DNA of 64,000 nucleotides. Source: Parasponia andersonii (taxonomy: Eukaryota; Streptophyta; Magnoliopsida; Rosales; Cannabaceae). The notes below the pieces were generated by a model. It ran no database searches. It was not told the DNA's origin and was given only the letters and a program-made list of their open reading frames with translations. Below, one piece after another: positions 46,301-55,761 of this stretch; positions within the stretch are counted from its first letter, which is position 1; each line of letters opens with the position of its first letter. Made by a program: the position numbers and the translations under genes. The DNA lies in the NCBI GenBank assembly GCA_002914805.1, contig JXTB01000034.1:114967-178966 (forward strand). Reading direction: 5' to 3'.

Positions 46301-49300
46301 TGCGATCCTCAAATTGTGAACATCGACGTTCAGAGAGAGAGGGAGAATATTATCTTTTGCTAGTGGTAGGGGTGGCCCTTGATTGTTATCGCGATTTAAG
46401 GCAGATTGGTCAAGCAGGGTCTGCTGCGACTTTTATGGGGTTTCTATTGAAATAGTGCGACGAGATCAACTTCAGTCGTTGAGATGTGATATGAATCGTT
46501 CTTAACTTCATTGCTGTTCTAGATATTATCTCAGGTTTGTAGGATTCTGTCGAGATTCTCTACTAATCCTTTTAAAGACACTCATCGATTTTCGTTTTTG
46601 CTCGTTATTTAGACCATCACGATTGATGTTTACTCTCTAAGAAGGCTGTCGATGATTATGATTTGTGCTTGAACTTTCAGTTCCAGATTCCAGGGGCAAG
46701 TCTGCGACCTTATCTTTTCCCTTGGAGGTGCGATCTCCATGATGCTGCTGTCTGGCTTTATGCTGGTCGCAGTTCCCTGTCTCTAGGATTTGAATTCCTC
46801 TCTCAGGTTGTTGAGCAGGACGTTCTCTGGGACATTCGTACTGTGGTGGAGTTAGCGTCTGTCCCTTAACAAGTCGTCGTAGAGAGTCATTAATTTGACT
46901 TATAATTTGTTGAAGGTTCACCAGTGCTTCCTCCATGCGATCCTGTCTCTGGACAATATTTTCTTGTGCGGTCACGGCAGACTGATCCTGAGCAGGATCT
47001 ACCTGTGCAGCAACAGTACTTTGGGAATGATTTTGGCTAGTTCCAGTGTTTCTAGTATTTGCCATTGTTGAAAGAAGCGGAATTGACAAACTTTTCTATT
47101 GGAATAGCCCTCCTTCTAGCGTCAATTGTTGACGGAGGTTTTTTCAACAATGAATTTAAGAAATTGCAAAATACGGTTTGTGTGTGAAAATGATTGATCA
47201 ATCAAAGCATATAAAAGAGACAAGAATTTTATAGTGGTTCGGCTCCAAAAAAGATGAACCTACGTCCACTATTGTTCACTATTTTCTGGAAGATTACAAG
47301 AGTTTCGTTAAGTTTCCAGGAAGTAAAAATAATAAATTCCCCCAAAATTCTCCCCAGAAACCGAAGATCTCTCACAACAGCATTGAACTCCCTTTATATA
47401 GGTGATGGTGGATCAATGTTTCCCAATTATGAAAATAGGTAAGTGTATAATTAGAAAATACAATTCGAGTAACAATATAACTAAGTAACAACTTAAATGA
47501 GATGACTAGTCGATCTTGAAAGATAAACTTTTGTTTCCCTTTCTTTGTAGATTATCCATTTGACGAAACTTAGTCTAGTTCCTTTTTCATTCTAGTCGTA
47601 CTTAACTTGTTCAGAGGAGGTCGCACTTTATTCGGAGGGAGGTTGTATTCGACTTACTCGGAAGAGGTCGCACTTAACTTACCCATACGACCTGACATTT
47701 TCTCTTAGTCGCTAACTTTCCCTTTCTGGCATTAACCAACATATAGGTTTTTAGACTGCACGACACCTAAATTACATGGCTTAAAATTACTTTGTTTAGG
47801 AATTCTTTTGTTTGTTGGGAAAATCTTTAATTTAAAATGAAAAAAAAAATGTGTACCGCCGTTGCTACCCAAATCAATTACATGAGTTAAGATTACTTTG
47901 TTTCGGGATTCTTTCTTTTTAGTCAAATCTTTGATTTAAAATGGGGAAAAAAAGTGTACTTCTATTGCTGCTCATGGGAGAAAGAGAAGAATTTTTTTCC
48001 TTTTTTTTTTTTAAAGAGAAAGAGATAATTGTGTACATGTGTGTTCTTAGAATAAGAAAAATGATAAAAACCACAAGATTTTCATCCAATAGTTCAAAAA
48101 TCACTCCAGAGTGATTTTGCCCATCCTACAATAAAACTCAAGTATGTACGCACATATAAAAGCACCGCGACGATAAATCGTGTCTTTGGGATGATTTGAC
48201 CTTATAAAGATGGATATTATCTATAATCTTAAGAGTGTGGTTGGTATTTGGTCAAACACGTCTAATGCTAACATTTTACATTTTAAAAAAATGTTATTTA
48301 ACCATTTTTGCTTGAACCATGTTTTAACCATTTCGAACCGTACCAGAATTCAGAAATTTGAAAAGGAACTAGATATATTATGATTGTTCAAATCAAAATA
48401 TGTAACTTTTCTTTCGTTGACTAAAATTCAAGACCTTATATTTTATTGTTAACGTGTCACACTTATTTTATTATAGTTATTTTTTAAAAACATTAAGTTG
48501 AAACACTTGTAAGTCAACGAAATGGGCTATGACACGTGAATCTATAATTTTGTTAAAATTTTTATTTGATATCTGTTCTCAACTCTGATCACTTACATGA
48601 AGATAGCTGTCTTTCTTCTAATCTTTAATATTTATCTACAAGTTCACATATAACGCTGCCTGCTAGCTAGTTGGCCTTTCTATGCTACATGTGTATGGTT
48701 AGGCCAAACTTAATTACTATATAAGTGGATTATGCATTAATGAAAGGCCTTATTGTCACTAAGTGCTTTACTTAAAAAGCTTCACAGCATCTTTTGTGTG
48801 GTAATACATGGCTCGTGGATGTTTGATTGTCCAATTTGTGAAAACAGTAATGCTATAATACCCATTTTCTTATTACCAAAATTACACATCAACTAATGTG
48901 GTGTGTTGATTTTAAACAATATCTTGTTTTAAAATGGGACCACACGATAGAAAGAAGATAGTAATTTGAATAATGTCATTTTATTTTTTATATCAATTGG
49001 CGCGTGAATTGTTTGTACACAAAATACTGAAGGAACATGATCGGTTTGGAATTTGGAAACGTACCTAAATTTTTTACATGTTTTGCTTATCTTCAGATTC
49101 AATTGTTTTTTTTTTTTTTAAAAAAAAAAAGAAAAAAAAAACAACACTAAAACATAAAGCATAAAAGAGCAACAGTACAAAGTGTTATCTGAAGTTCAAA
49201 TCTGCACCAAATCATTAAGAAAAATAAAAGAGACAACTGATCTACAGAAACATTACTATTATTATTATTATTATTATAACAAAGAATGATGTAATCACTC

Positions 49301-51539
49301 TACTATATTAAAATTTAGGCATAACTTGAATTAACCTCATTTTTTCCCCCAATACCTTAGTATTAACATCTTTTGTGTAATCCAATGTTATTTGAAAAAA
49401 ATGGTGATCAGGAGAGGGGAAGGATTATGACGAAATTCGCGGACTTAATTGAGCAAAACGTTGAGGAACTAGCCACTCTGGAAAGCCTTGATGCGGGCAA
49501 ACTATTTAGCTGGAACAAGATGTTTGACATACCGGGGCAGGCCGCCACTCTCCGGTACTACGCTGGCGCCGCCGACAAAATCCACGGAGATGTCCTGAAA
49601 ATGTCACGTGAGCTTCAGGCCTACACTTTGCTCGAGCCTATTGGGGTTGTTGGCCACATCATTCCCTGGAATTTCCCCAGCACCATGTTCTTTGCCAAGG
49701 TCAGCCCTGCCTTGGCTGCGGGCTGCACTATGATCATCAAACCCGCCGAGCAGACTCCCCTAACAGCTCTCTTTTATGCTCATCTTGCTAAGCTGGTATG
49801 CTTTGAAAGAGTAATCATGAAACTCATTATTACTTAGTTTCATATTTCAGATGATGTGACAAGAATATAACAATCGGACCATTAAAAAAAAAAATGATAT
49901 ACAAAATTAGACACGAGATTCCAACTCGGCGTATAGAACTAACCAGTTGAATAGTTTGTGTTTGTGTGATTACTTAGGCTGGTATACCTGTTGGAGTGCT
50001 TAATGTTGTGACTGGTTTTGGCCCAACTGCGGGTGCTGCCATTAGCTCTCACGTGGACATTGACATGGTATAATGATCTCTCTCTGTTTGATAAAATATG
50101 CGACCCGACTTTCGAATTCAGTTCAACGAGTACATAACTAAATTGCATTAGTATCTTGGTTTGATGTTTTGACTTTCTTGGTTTGATGTTTTGTCTTAGG
50201 TGAGCTTTACTGGCTCCACAGAAGTAGGGAGAGAGATAATGAAGGCAGCAGCAATGAGCAACTTGAAACCGGTTTCACTTGAATTAGGAGGCAAGTCACC
50301 CCTAATCATTTTTGATGATGCTGATATAGAAATGGCTTCTGATCTTGCTCTTATGGGAATCCTCTTTAACAAGGTGAGTTCAAATTTTTTCAGTTTTGAT
50401 TTAGTTCTTTGGGATGTTGTAAATTGATCCAGTATTTTTTTTATGTAATTGATTAAGCTTTGCGTTTTATCTAATCTCGTTCTGATAAAATTTTCCAGGG
50501 CGAAATATGTGTTGCGAGTTCTCGTGTTTATGTTCAAGAAGGGATTTACGATGAATTTGTGAAGAAGTTAGTCGAGAAGGCAAAAGCTTGGGTAGTTGGA
50601 GACCCTTTTGATCCTCAAGTTCGTCAAGGACCTCAGGTACGTATGGTGTACAAGAACAACATTGTTACTAAAATCAAACATGTTAAGCAATGGAAATATG
50701 ATCTTTAAACCCCAAAAAAAATAAACAAGTAAAGAAAAGAAATCCAATAAATTCTCAATGCATTCACATGAAATTCCTCAAATAAATCTCAGGCACCGGT
50801 ACATTCTGAAATGGTAACATAACATTCTTCCAATGCTTGCGCAAATCACAGGTTGACAAGACGCAGTTTGATAAAATCCTAAGCTACATTGAGCATGGTA
50901 AGAGAGAAGGAGGCACTTTGTTAACTGGGGGTAAGCGTATAGGGAACGAGGGATATTACATTGAACCAACCATATTTGCCGATGTTAAGGTACAATTTTT
51001 AACCTCTATTTGCAGAACACACTTGCCTTTTCGTTGGAGAATTAGTCACAATGTTGTCTAGCTAATTTATGGTGTCTTTTCTTCTTTGATTAGCTAATTT
51101 ATAACTTATTTCAACACCTCAGGAGGACATGCTCATTGTCAAGGACGAAATATTTGGGCCTGTCATGGCGCTCATGAAGTTTAAGTAAGTACAATATTAA
51201 CACGTTCTGCCAAGTACTTAAACTAAACATTGCTTATTCTAATTAACTATTTGAGCAAATTTTAGGACAATCGAGGAGGGGATAACGAGAGCCAACAACA
51301 GTAAATATGGGCTAGCGGCTGGGATTGTGACAAAGGACTTGAATGTGGCTAACACTGTTTCAAGATCAATCCGTGCCGGAATTATTTGGATCAATTGTTA
51401 CTTTGCTTTCGATCGAGATTGTCCTTATGGCGGATACAAGATGAGTGGTTTCGGAAGAGATTTTGGCTTGGAAGCGCTTCATAAGTATCTCCAAGTGAAA
51501 TCTGTTGTAACTCCCATTTACAATTCTCCATGGCTGTGA
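40162..51539 (+). CDS. ALDH2C4: Aldehyde dehydrogenase, ALDH2C4/REF1 type (coniferaldehyde/sinapaldehyde dehydrogenase), nine exons, 499 aa
   Basis: Exons 40162-40258, 40556-40698, 49412-49795, 49978-50067, 50200-50373, 50499-50636, 50852-50989, 51123-51184, 51266-51539; every intron is GT-AG and the frame is open to TGA at 51539. ALDH2C4 oxidises coniferaldehyde and sinapaldehyde to ferulic and sinapic acid with NAD(P)+ in phenylpropanoid metabolism. Visible motifs: IPWNFPS with the catalytic Asn (~165), IIKPAEQTP (Lys for cofactor), FTGSTEVGR (nucleotide-binding turn), LELGGKSP (general-base Glu), GEICVASS (nucleophile Cys), EIFGPVM and the C-terminal [14 protein letters not shown]. Length matches Arabidopsis ALDH2C4 (501 aa); the lack of an N-terminal targeting extension fits the cytosolic members, not mitochondrial ALDH2B. 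Intron 2 is 8.7 kb and holds a retrotransposon in antisense. It may be a close ALDH2C paralogue instead of the strict orthologue. Confidence 0.95.
40263..40302 (+). repeat. (TC)n(TA)n microsatellite in ALDH intron 1
   Basis: CTCTCTCTCTCTCTCTCTCT followed by a run of TA directly after the exon 1 donor. Confidence 0.95.
41888..41892. repeat. Left target-site duplication of copy C (CCTAA)
   Basis: Identical to 47766-47770. Confidence 0.93.
41893..41975 (-). repeat. 3' LTR remnant of copy C
   Basis: TGTTGACGGAGGTTTTGTC at 41893, matching the U5 end of the LTR at 47127. It passes into integrase-region sequence at about 41975. Confidence 0.85.
47127..47765 (-). repeat. 5' LTR of copy C
   Basis: 639 bp, from TGTTGACGG at 47127 to TGTCGTGCAGTC (element orientation) at 47765. 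Fewer U3 repeats than copy A (about 47594-47690). Confidence 0.9.
47766..47770. repeat. Right target-site duplication of copy C (CCTAA)
   Basis: Identical to 41888-41892. Confidence 0.93.
47771..47985. repeat. Local tandem duplication in ALDH intron 2, unit ~105 bp
   Basis: ATTACATGGCTTAAAATTACTT…TTTAATTTAAAATG and ATTACATGAGTTAAGATTACTT…TTTGATTTAAAATG, head-to-tail, about 85% alike. Confidence 0.75.
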
Positions 51540-52679
51540 GATTTTGTTGCTTATTCATAAGTGTAATAATGAAACTTACAACGTTTTTTTTTTTTTTAAA
51601 TTTTTTTCTTAAATATATTGTACTTATGGTGGGAAAAGAAATGCACAAATCATAGTTTGTCGGATTGTATATATATATATCAACAGAAGCACAATACGGG
51701 TAAGTGGGAGTTGAACGACATCTTCTGGCCTTATGACATCTCTCGATCATTTTTTTTTTCTTTTAATTTAGGTAACTGAGTCGTATAAATTTCAAGTGTT
51801 ATGGTGAATAAGTGTTTATGAGAAATGGTGACAGAGGAGAAAAGGACATGGGCAGCGCTAGCTTGGGCCAAAATGACTTTTGTGAATTTTTTTTAAAAGT
51901 AAAATTTTAATAATGCCAAAAACATTTTGGCATATAGTCAAGAACTTGTTCACCATGAAAAACTCCTAAAAAGATTAAAAATAATAATTTTTTCATGGTA
52001 AAAAAATTCTTTAATTATAGGTCGAAATATTATTGATACTCTTAAAAATGCCTTCTGAATAAAAGGATCTTTTAGAAATATGACTAAATTTTGAATCCAA
52101 TTTAAATAAATATCCTTTTGTTAAATGTTATAGCAAAATGTTCGGTATATATATTTATATACTAAATATAAAAAATTATATACTAAATACATTTCAGTAT
52201 AATAACTGAAATTGATAAATACACATATCTACCAAATATAAAAATATATATACCTAGACATTTAGCTATAAAATTTAAAAAATAAATATTTACTTAATCA
52301 AATTTAAAATATTGTCCATCCACTTAAATTTCTCAAAAACCACAAAAAAATCATTTTAGGTCAAGTTAGTCCTACCCATGTCCTTTTTCCTAATTCAGAG
52401 AGCCCAAAATAAATTGTATACCCCGTGCTCCTTTTTGTGTCTTATATTTCAAAAATAGCCATTTTTAATTTTTTTTTTTTCAGAATTACTGCCTTTTTGG
52501 TATATATTTTATATTTAAATATGTGTATTTTATATTTATAGTATAAGTACATTTATTGTATAAATTTATAACTATGGTATATATTTATACCATATTTTGA
52601 AATGTATGCCGAGTTCTTAATATATTTTTTTATACAGTACATTTTATGTATAAGATATATGTGTATAAATTTCTCCAAA
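51540..52679. other. 3' UTR and AT-rich intergenic DNA after the ALDH gene
   Basis: The 3' UTR probably ends within the first ~130 bp (AATAATGAA near 51565, poly-T at 51583). Beyond that no gene is seen. 52435-52560 resembles 23230-23330 (a TGTGNCTTANATTT…TTTTGGTATATATTT block), so it is a dispersed repeat fragment. Confidence 0.5.
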
Positions 52680-52684
52680 ATAAG
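52680..52684. repeat. Left target-site duplication of solo LTR (ATAAG)
   Basis: Identical to 53500-53504. Confidence 0.9.
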
Positions 52685-53499
52685 TGTTGGAGCGGTTTCT
52701 CACCAGCCGTTCACGTGTCTAGAACTGCTGACGTTGTACTCTCCAACTGTCTACGTGTCCTTGCTGTCTCAAAGTTCTCTGAACTCCAAGCAAGATCGGA
52801 GAGACGGGGGTGGCTACCTGCAAAGACTCTCCGATACTTAAGTCAGTGGTTTATCTTTGTGTTGGGTAGCAAGGAAAATATTTCAGTATGAATATCTATC
52901 TGTTTCTTGTTCACAGACTTTCTTATATATATATGTTGTTTTTTAGCATTCTCGGGAACGCATGGCTCTTATATATGTAGTCCTGAGATAGTGAACCGCG
53001 CGGTTCTCAATCTCAGGACTGAGTAACTTTCACCTCGAAATCTTTTTCAGCAGTCACGGGTCGAGATTTCGGCGATTTCCTCTGTGCTGCCGTAGCCTGA
53101 TTTTCGCCGCCTCCTTCCGCTTCAATCAGTCAGGAGTAAGATCTGGGTAAATCGCTGTTCTGTCAGGACGGCTTGTTCCTGGCACACACACCTACCCAGG
53201 ATCGCATTAAATGCTCTGTCTGGGTCTGGGGCCGTGGGTTGCTTTCCATTGTATTTAGTCTGAAGATCCTTGGGGCTTCCGACCCTTCCGACTGTTGAGA
53301 TAAGGGCCACTGTTCCCAGATAGCAGACTCTTGGGGCCTCTGACCCCCAGTTGTCGAGGTTGGGGTCTGACTGGGTCGGACCGTCTGGGGTCAGTGATAG
53401 ATTCGACCTTAATCTTGGACGGCCCAATGGCCGATAGTGAGATCACGTGCGATCCGCGTGACCTCCCTCGTGGCATAAAGTTCGGGAACAGGTCCCACA
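52685..53499 (-). mobile_element. Solo LTR of an LTR retrotransposon (family other than Tat copies A-D)
   Basis: 815 bp, bounded by TGTTGGAGCGG at 52685 and TCCCACA at 53499 (TG…CA on either strand), with a perfect 5-bp duplication ATAAG on both sides. Clearly GC-richer than its surroundings. Minus orientation is favoured because a TATATAAGAG box (about 52968-52978 on the plus strand as its complement) would divide it into a ~520-bp U3 and a ~290-bp R-U5. The 5' part has repeated GGGTCAGAG/GGGTCTGA-like blocks. It has no internal region, so it arose by recombination between two LTRs. The open frames inside are not genes. Confidence 0.88.
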
Positions 53500-53504
53500 A
53501 TAAG
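53500..53504. repeat. Right target-site duplication of solo LTR (ATAAG)
   Basis: Identical to 52680-52684. Confidence 0.9.
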
Positions 53505-53544
53505 CATAGAAACAAATACTTATGAAATAAAAATTAAAATAAGT

Positions 53545-53721
53545 ATTTATGAAGTAATACTTAAGAAAACGAATATTTATTTACTTTTCTCATTGTATTT
53601 TTGTTTTTTGTTTTTATGTCTGTTGTCGTTTTATTTATGAAGTTATACTTAAGAAAACGAATATTTATTTACTTTTCTCATTGTATTTTTGTTTTTTGTT
53701 TTTATGTCTGTTGTCGTTTTC
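53545..53721. repeat. Nearly perfect tandem duplication, unit ~88 bp
   Basis: ATTTATGAAGTAATACTTAAG…TGTCTGTTGTCGTTTT (about 53545-53632) followed at once by the same sequence with a single visible change (53633-53721). The near-identity suggests a recent event or an assembly artefact. Confidence 0.92.
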
Positions 53722-54195
53722 CATTTCTTAGGCCTTTCGTTTTTCTTTGTATGTTTTCTTTAGAAAGTTTTTAAGTATTTATTTATTGTCGTTTATCGGT
53801 TTATGTCGTCTTATGTCGTTTCCGGTTTATTGTTGTCGTTTTAATTGCTACTGTAATTCGGTTATAAATATTTTGTATAATGTCGTTTTCAATTCTTAAT
53901 ATTTTGTATGTTTTGTTAATGTCGTCTTCAAATTTTTATGTTCTTTTCTATTGTTTTCAGTTTATCAATTTGCCATTTTTTGGTTGTCATTTTCATGATT
54001 TCTGCCATCTTTAAATATTTTGTTTGCTTTTCTCTGTTATCGCCATTTTTTTTTTCTCGGTCGTTCTATACTGATGTTGTTTTCCTTTTGTCGTCGTTTC
54101 TAGTTAGTTGTCATTTAAATTGTGTTGTCGTTTTCTCTAATTGTTGTAGTCGCTTTTGGTACTCTTCGTTCGTATTAATTGCTTGATATGTTATT
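53722..54195. repeat. T-rich tract with recurring TGTCGTTTT
   Basis: TGTCGTTT/TGTCGTCTT/TTGTCGTTTT recurs about a dozen times, on from the two copies in the duplication before it. Degenerate simple-sequence-like DNA. The open frame at 53938-54186 (Phe/Ser-rich) is a by-product. Confidence 0.55.
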
Positions 54196-55266
54196 GCAAC
54201 CTGAACTATAGGAAAAATTGAAAATCACCAGGCAAGGAGTGCTTTGGACTAAAATAACTATTTTAAGATTGTTTTAAAAAATAACTTTTTAAGGAATATC
54301 ACGATTTTTAATGACATAATCATAATATAAGTGATGGACAGTCAGTATATAAATGACCACAAATTTAAAAGCAGTCACAAATATAGTAACGATCTGTTAC
54401 ATACTTAAAAAAGATATTATTTTTGAAAACACTTGTAGAAAAATCATTTTATTCTAAATTACTCCTGACTAGGTCCATTTCGCTAAAATCATAAAATTTT
54501 AGCCCACAAGTTTCGGGCCTGAACCAACTTAGGCTAAAAGGCAATTATAAATAAAATTTATAAGAAATGGCTTTTTCTTTAAGATCAATTTTAAAAAATA
54601 GTCATTTTTTACAACTATTTAATAAATCATTTTATAATTTTATTTTGATAAATGGCTATTTTTTACTTGATCTATTTTTTTTAATAAAAAATTGAATAAA
54701 TCAATTTTTAAAAAAGTACATCAATTTTATAAAAATAATTCAATTTTCAGAAATTAAACTAATATATTTTGATAGACTAAATATGAAAAACAGCTATTTT
54801 CCGAATAATTTTTAAAATTAGCTATTTTTTAATAGTATTTAAAAACGGTCATTTTGCAAATTATGATCCAAAACTTGACCATTTGGCTAAAAATCCCTAA
54901 AATAAAAGGCTCAACAACCATCCCATTTTGACTCATTTTGAGTTAACAGACCATCATCATGGAATATGAATCTTCGTAGGAGTAATCTAAGCTTTATTTA
55001 TTTATTTATTTTTATAATTCTTTTTTACTATTTTTCATGGTCATATGACTTTTATTTTGACCTTTTATGAACGGTGCTCATAAATAGCTTTAGAATATCT
55101 AATTTGTGGAACCACAAAATATTGGGTTTGTATTCTCTCTTTTCCACACTATTTACTTCATTTGAATTAATTATTTAGTATACATATTGCTTGTTGGTCG
55201 ATTGATCTTTGCTAAAATCATATTGTTTGCAAAGATCATTTTAATTCTCCAATAACTCTAAAAGTT
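54196..55266. other. AT-rich intergenic DNA
   Basis: No gene recognised. 54560-54870 holds several loose copies of ATGGCTATTTTTTA-like blocks in both orientations. Confidence 0.5.
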
Positions 55267-55761
55267 GGATTAATTATATTTTATACTTTGTATTTTGACT
55301 ATTTATTTGATTTATATCTTATATCTTAGTTGTTATATTGACCTTCACATTTGAAACTTATTAAGTCAAATACCAATTTTGACTTTTGAGTTTACAAAAA
55401 AAAAAAAAAAAGTCTTTTTAAACTTTACAATATATATATTAGTACTTAAATTAAATTTAAAACTAATTGAAATTCATAGTTAAAGAGCAAATATTTTAAA
55501 AATAATTTTAAGAGGCAAGAACCTAGAAATATTAAATATTATTTAAAAATATATTTTTCAATTTTAGATAAGTTTTAAATTTGAATTTCTTTTCTCATAT
55601 ATATATATTTAAATCTTAAATAAAATTTTGGTAAATATATTGGTCAAAATTGGTGTTTGACTATAAATTATAAATTTAAACATCAATGTTGATAATAACT
55701 AAAATATAAAATATAATTTAAATAAACTGTCAAAATACAAAATATTAAAATGTAATTATCC
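55267..55761. mobile_element. MULE-type MITE, copy 3
   Basis: 495 bp, starting GGATTAATTATATTTTATAC and ending TGTAATTATCC, aligning with the copies at 25238-25746 and 26077-26576. Flanks share AAAAGTT (left …CTAAAAGTT, right CTGAAAAGTT), consistent with a worn 9-10-bp target duplication. Confidence 0.8.

Larger units (their letters stand above)
41893..47765 (-). mobile_element. Ty3/Gypsy Tat-clade LTR retrotransposon, copy C (reduced, inside ALDH intron 2)
   Basis: About 5.9 kb, minus strand, opposite to the ALDH gene. Parts from right to left: 5' LTR (47127-47765), gag (about 45350-47064, with [20 protein letters not shown]), protease (44687-45265, [13 protein letters not shown]), a very short repeat linker (about 44520-44580), reverse transcriptase (43661-44374, [20 protein letters not shown] and YVDDMLVKS), RNase H parts (42679-43530), part of integrase (41985-42627), and a short LTR remnant (41893 to about 41975). 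The antisense gene seen in copy B is absent. It has numerous breaks and is not whole. The target duplication CCTAA is perfect. Sequence between the two LTR remnants differs by roughly 10% over ~80 bp, so it looks older than copy B. Confidence 0.94.
40699..49411 (+). other. Intron 2 of the ALDH gene (8.7 kb) with retrotransposon insertion
   Basis: GTATGT donor at 40699 and TGATCAG acceptor ending at 49411, phase 0. About 5.9 kb of it is Tat copy C. The remaining host part (40699-41887 and 47771-49411) is AT-rich and has no coding signal; it includes the ~105-bp duplication near 47770-47985, poly-A/T tracts near 49105-49142 and an (ATT)n tract near 49255-49276. Confidence 0.9.

Noticed and set aside
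53122-53525. Open frames of 64-101 codons, rich in Pro/Arg/Gly
   Set aside because: They lie wholly inside the solo LTR and owe their length to its GC content.
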